64,000 nucleotides of DNA, from NCBI GenBank assembly GCA_036674765.1, contig JARVKI010000036.1:310001-374000 (forward strand), read 5' to 3'. The translations under genes and the position numbers were made by a program. Below, piece by piece: positions 12,242 to 22,609 of the stretch (positions within the stretch are counted from its first letter, which is position 1; every line of letters begins with the position of its first letter). The notes beneath the pieces are model-generated. The model had not been told where the DNA came from. It saw only the letters and a list, made by a program, of their open reading frames with translations, and did no database searches. The DNA comes from Seiridium cupressi (lineage: Eukaryota; Ascomycota; Sordariomycetes; Amphisphaeriales; Sporocadaceae).

Positions 12242-12594
12242 GTTTGACTTGGAAACTGAGGTCGCAACTTTGGTGAAAATTATGATCTCAAGTGAGGAGT
12301 CGTGCTGTATGCTAGCAACTGCCCGATTAGAATGTGGGTTTTCATGTCATTGGGCTGAACCGTTAAAGATTTCGTACGCTAAGGACAGTACCTGTGCGTG
12401 TGCGCTGCACTGTATCCTTTCGGCACAACCTGCGACCAGGAGCCCCTATTTCGTGTACATGGTCAGTTCGGCCGGGGTACATTAATACATATAGGTCATC
12501 ACTCTGTATTCATGCATTCTAGTGTAGTACGAATAGAGAAATAGCAACGTATACTTGATTCAAAGAAGTGATGAATGGGTATCAAATGACTATC
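12242..12594. other. Intergenic, EFM7 promoter region
   Basis: Spacer of 353 bp between the EFM7 start (minus strand) and the stop of the upstream RS-rich gene. It must hold the EFM7 promoter and the RS-gene terminator. No distinct motif picked out. Confidence 0.4.
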
Positions 12595-13773
12595 TTAACC
12601 GAACCTTTGCTTGGCCAATTCTTTCAACATCACCATAGCCCGGTCCTCTTTCTCCCTGTACTCTCTAAGACGCTCCTCCCGCTCTTCATTCTTGGCCCTC
12701 AGTATCTCCTCCCTGCGAATCTCTTTCTCTGTCTTCTTTCTTTCGGCCGATGCTTTCATGCGCTTGATCTCATCGAAGCTATCCCCACCTCCCATAAGCT
12801 CTCCGTCGTTGACCTCCGCTGCGCCTGGGGACCGTTCCCGGAAACCCTTCATCTTCTCATTGATCTCCTTCTTCTTCTCGAGCTGCCTTTCACGAGTACC
12901 CGCCTCGGCGCGCGGGGCGAGCTCATCCAAACGCGCTTTCTGCTCTGAGCGATCTGCTTTGCGCTCTAGGCGCAGCTGCGCAATGCGGTCGAGGCGCTCT
13001 TCCTCGTTCATCTCACGCCGGACCTCAAGGTCCTGAAGGTTGGGAACGCCGGCTCCCTGCTTCCCGGCGTTACCATCTTGATTACGACGGCCAGGAAGCA
13101 CCGGGCCATAGTCATCTTCATCTTCCTCCCCAGAATCGGCGGTACCCGGCTTTCTCGAGGCGCAGTGGCTATCCAAGGGTGGCGCGTTATGCTCCTCTAG
13201 CCTGTCGTCCCATAATCCCGACTGTCGCGTCTCTTCGAACAGCTCTGGGTCGTACCATCCCTCGGCGAGCGTGCCCTCGTTCCATTTTGCTACAAAGCTC
13301 TTCCACCGGCCCCTGACTTCGCGCTCGTCCATATCAGCCATGAATTTGCTCTTCTGCAGGTCTAGGTAGCGTGCCAGCAAAGGCCGGAAGACGTCAAGGT
13401 CAGCTTTCGAGAGCGCGCGGGCTGAGAACGGCAGTAGAACGGGAGAACGATGGGAGGGGCGTTTCGGAGAGCTGCGATGGCGGCGACGGGATTGGTGGTC
13501 GGTGGGATCGTGTCTGACGGGCTCGGTATCTTCTGCGGAGTGATGATGTCGTCGCCGACGACTGCTGTCTTCGTGACGTTCGGCATTCGGCGATCTGGAC
13601 CGTCGCTTATCATGGCCATGGTATCTACTATGGCGTTCGCCGTGTCCTCTCGTTTGGCTTTGCGCTTCGCTACGATCAGGCGACCTTGATTCTACCTCGC
13701 CGCGGCGCCTTTTGGTTGGTCGTTGGTCATCATCATAGTCACCATGGCGAGCACGATGCTCGACATCCGCCAT
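12595..13773 (-). CDS. RS-rich conserved fungal nuclear protein
   Basis: 392 aa if started at ATG 13773 (MADVEHRARHG). The frame is open upstream to 13881, but that part reads like leader. The first third is rich in Arg/Ser/His ('RRSRSPNAERHEDSSRRRRHHH'-like), as in splicing and nuclear-speckle proteins. A conserved block about residues 115-180 follows ('LDVFRPLLARYLDLQKSK', then 'WKSFVAKWNEGTLAEGWYDP'). The C-terminal 130 residues are charged coiled coil (Glu/Arg/Lys-rich), ending KELAKQRFG. I recognise the pattern as a conserved fungal protein but cannot name the family. A role in pre-mRNA processing is inferred from composition only. Confidence 0.7.
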   Translation of the reverse strand: MADVEHRARHGDYDDDQRPTKRRRGEVESRSPDRSEAQSQTRGHGERHSRYHGHDKRRSRSPNAERHEDSSRRRRHHHSAEDTEPVRHDPTDHQSRRRHRSSPKRPSHRSPVLLPFSARALSKADLDVFRPLLARYLDLQKSKFMADMDEREVRGRWKSFVAKWNEGTLAEGWYDPELFEETRQSGLWDDRLEEHNAPPLDSHCASRKPGTADSGEEDEDDYGPVLPGRRNQDGNAGKQGAGVPNLQDLEVRREMNEEERLDRIAQLRLERKADRSEQKARLDELAPRAEAGTRERQLEKKKEINEKMKGFRERSPGAAEVNDGELMGGGDSFDEIKRMKASAERKKTEKEIRREEILRAKNEEREERLREYREKEDRAMVMLKELAKQRFG

Positions 13774-14085
13774 GTCTGGGGCTTGCGCTGCAGAGCGCCG
13801 CTGGACGTACTTCTCTCGCGCACAGCTGTTCTGTTTAGTAGCTGAGCGTGAGATGAGGCGAGGAAGATGAACGGTGCGCAAAATCTCCGACCCTGGTTGA
13901 CCAAGAAATAGTAGAATCTGGATCTTTGACGGTAGCGCTGGGAAAGGGTAGTTAAGAACTTGGCACTAAGACATTGGCGGGGGATGCCGGAGCTTGGCAA
14001 TGCAGGGGCCAAAAGGCGTCAGACTACCAACGAAGAAGTTGAACAGCTCTACCTAGAGTCTAGGTGCCTATTAACGTGCTCGCTT
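13774..14085. other. Intergenic between RS-rich gene and copper-fist gene
   Basis: Promoter and leader of the RS-rich gene (minus strand) and terminator side of the copper-fist gene. No further gene. Confidence 0.4.
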
Positions 14086-15180
14086 CTAGTCGGAAGCATT
14101 GTCGGGAGCCGCCTGCCACAAATTGTCCCATGCAAAATCCGCCAAGTCAGACTCTCGCGGAGGGCAGAACCAAGAGTCATCCATGGGCAACGTGTTAGCG
14201 TTGTCCAGGGCCATCGGGTCCAAGCCGACCTGGTACCGCACGAGATTGTTGCCCGCGAGCATTGGAGGGGTATCGTAGCCAGCGTTGTACACTAAACCGG
14301 CATTGCCTGGGCCCATCTGATACCCGTTCCCCAATATCAGACTGGGGTTGATAGAGCCCATCACACCAGAGTTGGCCTGATACATCAAGCCCACCGGATC
14401 CGGGTACGTAGAGCCCACCGAGTCCGGGTACGTAAGGCCCACCGAGTCCGGATACGTAAGGCCCGCCGCTTCCGGATACGCCGAGCCCATCAGGACCGGG
14501 GCCATCGGGGCCGGGGCCAGATATATCGAGCCCATCGAGGCCGGGGCCATCGAGCTCATCGGGGCCGGGGCCATCGGTCCGGGGGAGGGGAGAACCAATC
14601 CGGGGGAGGGGAGAACCGATCCGGGGGAGGTGAGAACCGATCCGGGGGAGGGGAGAGCCGCAGCGTGGGTGTGCCTGGGATATGTACGGCCTCTGTTGCG
14701 CCGTTGGGGGCCAGCGTTCTCATGGACTGCTGGTGCTGCATAGGCCAGTTCATAGCCAGCATGTCTGTTGCACTGAACGTGCGCGCAGCAGTCCACGGGA
14801 ACGTTGGCCCCCAACCGCGCAACAGAGGCCGTGCTCTTCCCGTCACAACCTGGCACGCTGCAAGGTGGGTGCTGGCACCTTGTCACCGGGCGACCAGCTT
14901 TGCGAACGTAGTACATGTTGCGCTTCCTCGCATGATCGCACTTGGATGATCTGTGGCCATTGATGCAGGGCATGCTAATAATACTGGTTAGTTTTGTGAT
15001 GTTCTCGTAATAAATAAAGTAAGGAGGAATATTAAAGAAGAATATCGAAGGGGCGTATTAAAGAGGAATATGAAAAAGGAATATTAAAGGGGGATATTAA
15101 AGGGAATGAAGTACTTACCAAGAGATCTTCCTACGGTGATACCATTGACCACGGCCAGGAAAAGTTTGTACGCTGTCCAT
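14086..15180 (-). CDS. Copper-fist DNA-binding transcription factor with repeat-rich C-terminus
   Basis: Two exons, 15180-15119 and 14974-14086, join to 316 aa. The intron cuts the copper-fist domain: exon 1 gives 'HRRKIS' plus two bases of Cys21, exon 2 gives 'MPCINGHRSSKCDHARKR' onward. Together they restore Cys-x2-Cys-x8-Cys-x-His and the 'RKAGRP' minor-groove motif seen in Ace1/Amt1/Mac1-type regulators. Such factors bind promoters through this zinc module and sense copper through Cys clusters further on. After the domain come Cys-rich 'CSVPGC...DCCAHVQC', then Pro/Ser/Ala repeats with 7-residue and 8-residue units, and an acidic end. The N-terminus (MDSVQTFPGRGQW) differs from the usual 'INGVKYACDRC' lead. 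No classic CxCxxxxCxCxxC copper cluster seen, so a copper response is unproven. Confidence 0.8.
14389..14484. repeat. 24-nt coding minisatellite, 4 units
   Basis: Units begin at 14389, 14413, 14437 and 14461. They encode an 8-residue repeat of the type TYPDSVGL in the copper-fist protein. Confidence 0.9.
14578..14659. repeat. 21-nt coding minisatellite, ~4 units
   Basis: Units begin at 14578, 14599, 14620 and 14641, each tccgggggagg(g/t)gagaacc-like. They encode a 7-residue repeat of the type SPGSVLP. Confidence 0.92.
14686..14832. repeat. 47-bp inverted repeat inside coding sequence
   Basis: Left arm 14686-14732 and right arm 14786-14832 are reverse complements at 43 of 47 positions, with a 53-nt loop. 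Both arms lie in exon 2 of the copper-fist gene, so the transcript could fold into a long hairpin. Confidence 0.9.
15005..15110. repeat. Degenerate 'gaatattaaagg' repeats in the copper-fist intron
   Basis: At least five imperfect copies of a purine-rich gaatattaaag-type unit fill most of the intron 14975-15118. Confidence 0.7.
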
Positions 15181-17291
15181 TTTAGTTATCGCGTAAGCCT
15201 ATGGTGAGTATACACTGAGTGAGTTGGAAGAAGATCGTGATTGCTTAAATTAAAAGGGGGTGTCGTATAAGCGGAAAGGACAAGCGGAAAAGATGAAAGG
15301 GCCTTTTATTATATACAAGACGGCCCAGCAGCCGGAGAAAGCTCTGGGTCCTATAGAGTTGCCCATCCATCGCCCTGAGCACGGGGCTTTTGGGTACTAA
15401 AACTTTAGTTCCTCCTGGCCACGACTGGGAAAGGATTTTCTTGGGACACTTTGAGTTCATTTATGATCAAGTTTTTCTGCTAAGCGATGTTTAGGGCTAG
15501 GAAAAAGAGCTTTAGTCCCGCTCGGTTCCACGTTGTCACTGCAGGCGGATGGAGGAGGTATGTACCACATGTATTGTCGAGTTCATCTTTTCCAGTCTCT
15601 GACTCCCCCTATACCTGACGCACTGGGCTTTTTGGAGACAGCCCGCTTTGACGCCCTTTCATGTAATTCGAGCGTCCCATAGTGAACCTTGCAGGCGTAA
15701 ATAATGTACCCGAAAAAGAGAACTTCATTCCCAAACCATCTGAGTAAACTGTTGCCCACGTCACTCATTTTGTAGACTATGGGTGCCTTCGGAGGTTTTC
15801 CCATCTTTCCTTTCCACCCTTGGACAGCTGGCGTCTGTCTGAACTTTATTGTGCTCGACCAAATTTTTCAATCCCGGGGAGCAACGGAAGAATGACCTGC
15901 TAGGCAAGATGGAAGTGGTCCCCTGGAATCTCCTGGTCACATGAATGTTGAGCTAGGGTCCGGAGTACTGGTACCTGGTATTACAGTCGCTCTACCATGA
16001 CTGCTCGGAGCTACCATCCCTCATTTGCTCCATAGGGATTACATGGTAGATCAGCAACTCAGTATGGGTTCTGCACAAACAATATTCAACTAGGTTCTTG
16101 ATTACATACACGGCACTGCCCCGTACTTGAATGTGTCCGTATCGTTGGACACGAAAACGGTGTAGAAATTCTTACCATTGCCTACAAGTAGTATTGGGTT
16201 TTTTGGAAGGAGGAAGGTCACTGTAGAAGATAATTCGGCAGTCGGTCGCTGATGTGGTTATGCAAGATCTGGGAATTATCTCGCTGCACAAGATGATAAT
16301 TTTCGCTGCGGCGAGAAGACCCCAAGGCCAAGTTCGTGGCCAAGCTTCCACTGGACTGGGCTGCTCAGCGTCAGTCTGTAATGGAACCGGACGTTGGGAT
16401 TTAGTATGGGGTTGCATAGGAACAAATCCAGTGCCGCGCGCTTGACGGCTACGGCGCCTACACTCGCCAATGCATGAGACGCTCAACAAATGCTTAGCTT
16501 CAGCTAACTTTTCTTATTGGTCATCTGATGCAGCGAATTATGGGGCGATGCGAATTTGCAGGCGCACGTATGCGCATGACCGCGTCTGAGCTTGAACCCA
16601 AACAGGCGCCAAGTAAATGCTGCTCGCTTAAGTGGATGCGTGACAAACAGTTAGCGTCAAGCGCCAATTTCAGGTATAGCCTTTCGAATATTCCTGCGAT
16701 TCCCATCACCTATGTACCGAGACTAATGGAGAGTGATTGCGGATAGGCGATGCAAAGAGCCACAGAATTTTCCACTAGAGAAGCTTCGAAGCTACCTTGG
16801 CACCGCTGACATCCCTCTCTAATTGCAAGGCGGACGCAGACGGATAGACCAACTTCACACATCAGCAGTCAGTAAGGTTCGATATGTCCTGACGTTTGCG
16901 TCACATATCCAGCCAGTATAACGCTTGACGTGACTAGACGCGACAGATCGTGGGATTGATCTGCGGGAACAGCCGCCCGGTCTAGATATTGTCAACATGC
17001 TATGCTGTTGGCAGAGATTGACGCAAAGAGAGGATGCGCGGTCTACTTGCAAGAAAGTTATGGTTTGCACACATTTTAAATTTTTATGTTTTTATTTTTA
17101 TTTTTCCAACCTTTACGAAAATTTCGAGTGACGATGTGGGCGGAGAGCTCTCGCTAAAGGAAAACTGCGCGGGCCTCCCAGGATTCACCAAGACCTTACC
17201 CGGCCCGTGGCCCAGGAGATGGCCTAACAAGACAGTCCCCGAGGTTCCATAATCCAGGGCTTGTAGAAGTGTCCGCTCTCGACACAGTCTT

Positions 17292-17356
17292 GAGATTGTA
17301 CAGTGTCTTACTTGTAACGGAAAGGATAAGCACTGTGTTGAGTTCGATTCTCATTA
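17292..17356 (+). repeat. tRNA-like dispersed repeat, copy 1
   Basis: This 65-nt block matches 18615-18679 closely and contains a T-arm-like element (tgagttcgattctca: 4-bp stem, 7-nt loop). A second shared patch (gctcccgttctttt) follows 3'. No full cloverleaf could be folded. Confidence 0.7.
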
Positions 17357-18614
17357 CGCAGTGCTCCCGTTCTTTTTTCTCCCTGAACCTTAGGTACTCT
17401 GGCCCCGTACCCCCAGGGCCCAGAAGGTCCGGAAGGTCCATAAGGCCCATAAGGCAGGATAAGCAGAGAAAGGCAGAGGGTCTGTGGGTTGGCCTAGTTC
17501 CTTTTACACTTCCGTGAAAAGCGAGCGCTCATGACCAGTTGATGACAGGCTAGGAGCTCCATCTAGAAGATGCAGACTTATCAGATAAATTGATACCAGT
17601 GATTGCCTAAATGGGCAGTGTACAAAGATCCTGATGGGGCCTCCATGCTTCAGATATTCGATGTATACAGCCTGGTGCGCAGTACAGTAAAACTTTGATA
17701 ACCGTCGACAACCGGTGAGGCTCGTCTATCACCTCTCTCCTTTCCGCAGAATCAGAGCTTTCTTTACGTAGCGACGATAGGCTATTGAACTCTATGGACA
17801 CCACGTGCGTTGCCTCTGAACAGCCAGGCTCCTGCGCGGAAGCGCAACAGGCAAGGAAATTGAATGAGGCTAAGCTATGCTTCCAGGTAGCCAGGAGTCT
17901 CCCTAGCCTGTTGCAGCCGCCTCACTTTGATACAAAAAACTTTCCCAGTCACCTAGAGACCTTGGTTAGCCCTGTAACGATCTTCGGACATGGTAGTCAG
18001 CATCCAGGAGACCAAAGATAAACAAATTAAACCATAATGATTCAAAAAGAAAAGTGATGGGGTGTTATTTAGTTTATTGATATAAATTAAAATCGAATGA
18101 TAGATACATGTAGGTGGGCACGGCGAGACGTAAGGGAATAAGGAGACATGAACAACATCCGAGCAGGCATCAATGAAGATATTCGGACGTCTTCATCACG
18201 GTATTGGGTGCACGAAATTTGTTGAATGATCAAGTGATCCAGAGTAAATTGGGGCCAGGGGCTGTAATATCAAGCCACATAGAAATACACGAAAGGTGAT
18301 ATGTTCCCAGTGTCAATGATTTGTTCCACGAGGAATCGTTTCTAGACACTTGAACATCACTGAGCTGCACGCTTTTGCGCAGTCATACCCCTCCGTCGTG
18401 GACCAAGTGGTCGCACACTTGAAGGAGAGGCCGCAACACTGGGGGGTCCACGACGTACCTGTGACCGGCTGAAATCTTCCAACAAGCCCCGACATCAATG
18501 ACACAGACCAAATTCTCACACCGTAACCCCCTCCTCCTGGGCGCTCCAGCAGACCTCGATCTGGTGCGCTGAATCCCACTTCTCTGAGACATTGCCGAGA
18601 CTGAGTGCTGGCTG

Positions 18615-18679
18615 GAGATGGTACAGTGCCATGCTTGTAACGGAAAGGAGAAGTACTGTGTTGAGTTCGATTCTCATTA
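18615..18679 (+). repeat. tRNA-like dispersed repeat, copy 2
   Basis: Second copy of the block at 17292, differing at a handful of positions. The downstream shared patch is about 25 bp further away than in copy 1 because of an insertion. Confidence 0.7.
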
Positions 18680-20056
18680 GCGCTATCCACTGGAGGTCGC
18701 ATGGCTCCCATTCTTTTATCTGATGGGCGCTCTGATGGCATCGCGACGGAGAGTTCGCCTCTTCTGTGGTAGGTCGTATCATCGGTCCATCCGCGCAAAC
18801 GAAACTCTGTTTTGCACTATTGACCGTTCCGAGAAATTCCGAATGCTGCCTCAAAGAGGTCTCCAAGTCTCGGTGAGGAAGTTCCGGTACAAGGTGTATA
18901 CTTGGGTGGGCTACTGGCGTCTGCGCGGCTAGCAGCCGACCGCAGGGCTTCCCCGTACACCCCACCACCTTCTTGACTTACCCCCCAACAGATCAACAGC
19001 GGCCTTGCCGACATGCAGACAATTGAAAACCACAGGGTTGCAGGGGTTGGCAACCACGCCTTGGCGTTTTCGTCCATCGGATCCGATGCCGGCGCCAAGC
19101 AAGGTCGATAGGTCATTCGCCTCTAGAATCTACATATCTCTGGACCGCCGAGTATAGCCGTGAGCAGGGCTGAGCAGCTTGAGTGCGTGCGCTGAAAGTC
19201 TATCAAGACCAGTGATCTGCGCCCTGCGTCCTTGCTAGTGGACTTACATCTTAAGGAAACCAATCGTGGGCAGACAACTAGTCGTGTCGAAACGTTAGTC
19301 CTCAGATGGATGTAGCATAGCAAAGATTGGAGTCTTGTAAGAAGGATGGGATTTGGAGATGATCGTACGGCGCAGGCTACGCCATGCCACTTGACCACAT
19401 GTAATGGCATACCAAACTTGGGCATTGATAACTTCCTAGGCATTGACAGCGCGCCATCGAACGATTTCAAAATTTACAAGGGCGTCTTCCATGTAATGGC
19501 AGATGTAGAACCCTGGGGAACAGGAAATGTAAATGTGGCTGGATGGAGGCTTGGTTTGTCCATGAGCACCAGCAAGGGGATGCCTGCACTCTCAGGCCTC
19601 GACAAAAGCATTATGCAGATACGCTTTGCCTCAGACCCGGGGCATGCTTCGCCAGGATGGCGTCGTAGGGGGTCTGAGGAGGCAGTCGCAAGTGGTTGAA
19701 TTCGCCAGCTCCGACATGTCTGGCTCATTTAGACGCATAAGCGCCCATGTTCGGTGTGTACTCAATAAAGTTCGACGTTCCTCAGGGCGCTTGTTTTTAA
19801 CGCACTCGCGAGCATATGACGTTGGCGCGCTCAGGCGCCCTAGCGCCAGCACCAGAGACTGTCCTGCTCTGCATTAGCACTATCGGCTCTTCGTAAACAG
19901 AAGTATCCATAGCATCGGTCCTCGCTGAAACGAAAGCAATGAGAGCACAGCACATGAGCAGAAGACGACTTTGACGCGACGTTCCAACAAATAGATTTGT
20001 CGGTTTCTCGGTTTTCTTTGGGTATATGGCAGTACCTACATCTACCAAATGATCCC

Positions 20057-22609
20057 TCAACCATCCACATCGCTTACATCATCTGCAAACAAGTCCACTG
20101 CCCGCATCCTACGTCGAACTGGCCGCTCAGATTTGTCCTGAGCATCGGGGATTGATTTGCTGGAGTCCTGTAGCTGCCTCTGTGGCGATGGCGGCGCTGC
20201 TGTTGCTTCCGGAACCGGAGGATTTGGGGTTTCTTCCTCCATCGGGTCTCCGTCCAATTCTTCCTCGTCCTCGGACATCGGCTTACCATCAATGTCGCTG
20301 TCCATGAGGACATCGTCGTCCAAGTCTTCATCCAGCGCTTCCTCGTCCATTTCGTCATCCACATCCATTTTTTCCGCCGCGGGATCGTAGCCCGCTCCCG
20401 AGTCGATGCTAACTGGTTTGAAGCCCTTGCTGGCTTCGGCGTTGCCGGCCTCGACTGTCTTCCATCTACCTCCAGCCTTTTTCTCGGACTCTTCGTCATT
20501 TGCTGCTTGATTCGACTCGGTGTTGTTCTTTGCAGCTAAACTTGGTGGGTGTTCAAAGCTCTTAACGAAATGCTCCTGACTTTCAGCAGGGAATACGCAC
20601 CAGCCCTCCCAGAGGCTAAGAATGAGGCCGACACTGCGCTTCCATTTGTCAGCCCGCAGCCTGCCCCAGTTCAAGCGTTCTGCTGTTTGACCGAGATGTT
20701 CGAAGACCTTGCGCTCCCGCAGTGCAGACTCGAACAACTGACGGAACCGCCAACTATGCCGGACACCGCTGGTCGCCGACGAGGATAGAATATCGCTGAC
20801 GACATATACGCCGACCAGACTTGCGGCACCCGTGTCTAGTAGCTCGTTATTGGTTGCCCTCTCCCTATCGTCGGGAACTGGGGTAGATTGATCTATTTCT
20901 ACTCCTTTGGAGCCTCCGTCTTGGTCTGTGTGGGTATTTTGCTTGTGTTCGGGATTTGCAGAGGTGAACCCTAGTGGTTTTTGTATGTTGGCAACGATCA
21001 GGTCGACAATTTCATCAGCGCCACGACTTGCATGTGTGATGGCAAAGGTCGTTACTCTAGCGATATCGCCCTTGCGTATGCGACTCAAGGCTGAAGGCAA
21101 CCGGGCTAGGAGATGGACGAGCTTGGCTTTGTCGAGAGGGTTAAGATACGCATTCTCGCCCTCGCCACTTGGAGCATTGTCACCCGGCTTATTGCCGTCA
21201 TCTTCAAAATCATCCTCGTCAGACGAGTTATACTCAGAGTCCGAGACGAACTCGTCAATATTGGTGGCGTATTCGTACGAGAGAGGCTTCTCGGGCGTTT
21301 TCCAAGCGTGACTGCCCTCGAAAAGGGGCATGTACTTCCCCGGCTTTCCACCTTGGCCGCGGACGCCGGTGATAACTTCCCACAGGCGCCATCGGTACCA
21401 AACGCCACCTTCACTTCGGGCATCCCAAAGCCAGGACCACCTTTCCTCTCTCTGCACGTCTGGCCGAGACATGAGAAGAGCCTCGAACTCGGGGCCATGC
21501 TCCAGTACAGATTCGATGACTTTGTGGATGAGCTGGAGTTGTTTGATATCTCTTGGCGTTTGGATGGGAACATGGAATAGACCTGCCCTACTAACGGGAC
21601 CACCTGGTAGGCCGTAAGATGTGGGCGGAGCGAAGCCACGATGGAACTGTGTTTGCTGGTGAGGATTCTGATCATTCGGCTGGGCTACTGGCTTGGCACC
21701 GAATGGATGGGAAGACGCTGTCGATGCAAGCGATGAAGTCGCCGTCGTGCTTGCTACAGCAGATGATAAGTGGCGATGTAGAGACAAGTGGAAGCCAAAC
21801 CCCAAATATCTATTCTGCAACGAGCTAACAGCAGTATCAATATCTGTGGCAGGTGTATCTGGAGAGAGGATAACAATGGCCGTCATTGATTTCCTTTCGT
21901 TGGATACTTGAACAGCTGGGGGCAATATCTTCACATTCTCGACAGCCAGATTTGATGGGATCAGGGCCTTGATAACGGCAGGGGATGTTCCAGGTGGCAG
22001 GTTCGCCAGTCTCAGTGTCGGCTTTGCGACTGCCCTCTCTTCTGCCCTCTCAGATGACCTGCCATCGGCCTCGTCATCACTGGTGCTGAAGGCTTTCGGA
22101 ATGCCCTTCGAAGATGGCGAGTCGTACTCCCGCTCATCACCATAACGGCCTAGCCGTCCTCTGCTATCAGTATCTCGTCGAAATCCATCGTCAGGTCCTC
22201 GCCTGCGCCCATGATTTGACGGGCTCGGTCCTAAACTGCCGGGTCCGCTCCTTGCGTAACTGTTTGGCGCAGGACCTAGACTTCCGGGGCCACTCTTCAA
22301 GCCCGTACCGAAGTGTCTCCTTCCCGGGCCAGCTATTGGCATGAAAGCTCCTCTTGCCGGGCCTTGGGATCTGTTGGACGGCGGGCCTTGTCCACCACGG
22401 GCTATTGCGCTAATTTCGTCGTCTTCATCGTCTTCATTGTCAAAGCTCTTCACAAAGCTCTCGTATACCGCTGCAGTTTCTGCGGCTTCTCTTTTGCGCT
22501 TGGCTTCTCGGTCGGCTCTCTCCTTATCGAAGGCGGACTGCTTCTGGGCCTTTTGGAGTTTGGCTTCGACATCTGGAAAGGACTCGACGACCTTTTTGGA
22601 TGAAGACAT
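20057..22609 (-). CDS. U2 snRNP-associated SURP-motif protein (SR140/U2SURP family)
   Basis: 850 aa from ATG at 22609 (MSSSKKVVESFPDVEAKLQKA), which matches the family's usual opening; the frame is open further but only to a GTG. Order of parts: Lys/Arg/Glu-rich coiled segment (about 10-50), Gly/Pro/Arg-rich linker, RRM-like domain about 195-285 ('PTLRLANLPPGTS'), SURP motif about 355-400 ('LIHKVIESVLEHGPEFEALLM'-type), then a CID-like helical domain about 490-690 ('LARLPSALSRIRKGDIARVTTFAI'). The tail is very acidic and ends 'MRAVDLFADDVSDVDG'. The human orthologue associates with U2 snRNP and 3' end processing. Single exon. It is divergent from the FAD oxidase gene with a 740-bp shared upstream region. 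Confidence 0.88.
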   Translation of the reverse strand: MSSSKKVVESFPDVEAKLQKAQKQSAFDKERADREAKRKREAAETAAVYESFVKSFDNEDDEDDEISAIARGGQGPPSNRSQGPARGAFMPIAGPGRRHFGTGLKSGPGSLGPAPNSYARSGPGSLGPSPSNHGRRRGPDDGFRRDTDSRGRLGRYGDEREYDSPSSKGIPKAFSTSDDEADGRSSERAEERAVAKPTLRLANLPPGTSPAVIKALIPSNLAVENVKILPPAVQVSNERKSMTAIVILSPDTPATDIDTAVSSLQNRYLGFGFHLSLHRHLSSAVASTTATSSLASTASSHPFGAKPVAQPNDQNPHQQTQFHRGFAPPTSYGLPGGPVSRAGLFHVPIQTPRDIKQLQLIHKVIESVLEHGPEFEALLMSRPDVQREERWSWLWDARSEGGVWYRWRLWEVITGVRGQGGKPGKYMPLFEGSHAWKTPEKPLSYEYATNIDEFVSDSEYNSSDEDDFEDDGNKPGDNAPSGEGENAYLNPLDKAKLVHLLARLPSALSRIRKGDIARVTTFAITHASRGADEIVDLIVANIQKPLGFTSANPEHKQNTHTDQDGGSKGVEIDQSTPVPDDRERATNNELLDTGAASLVGVYVVSDILSSSATSGVRHSWRFRQLFESALRERKVFEHLGQTAERLNWGRLRADKWKRSVGLILSLWEGWCVFPAESQEHFVKSFEHPPSLAAKNNTESNQAANDEESEKKAGGRWKTVEAGNAEASKGFKPVSIDSGAGYDPAAEKMDVDDEMDEEALDEDLDDDVLMDSDIDGKPMSEDEEELDGDPMEEETPNPPVPEATAAPPSPQRQLQDSSKSIPDAQDKSERPVRRRMRAVDLFADDVSDVDG

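Larger units (their letters stand above)
15181..20056. other. Gene-poor 4.9-kb stretch
   Basis: No convincing gene on either strand; all open frames are short and lack family patterns. It holds two copies of a 65-bp tRNA-like repeat (17292 and 18615) and AT-rich patches near 17070-17110 and 18030-18110. It may be old transposon debris, but no transposase, reverse transcriptase or terminal repeat was recognised. Confidence 0.5.

Noticed and set aside
14665..14949. Plus-strand ORFs across the copper-fist gene
   Set aside because: They are antisense shadows of exon 2 produced by GC-rich repeats and the inverted repeat.
15181..20056. Transposon in the 5-kb gap
   Set aside because: No transposase, integrase or reverse-transcriptase text and no terminal repeats found; only the short tRNA-like repeat is supported.
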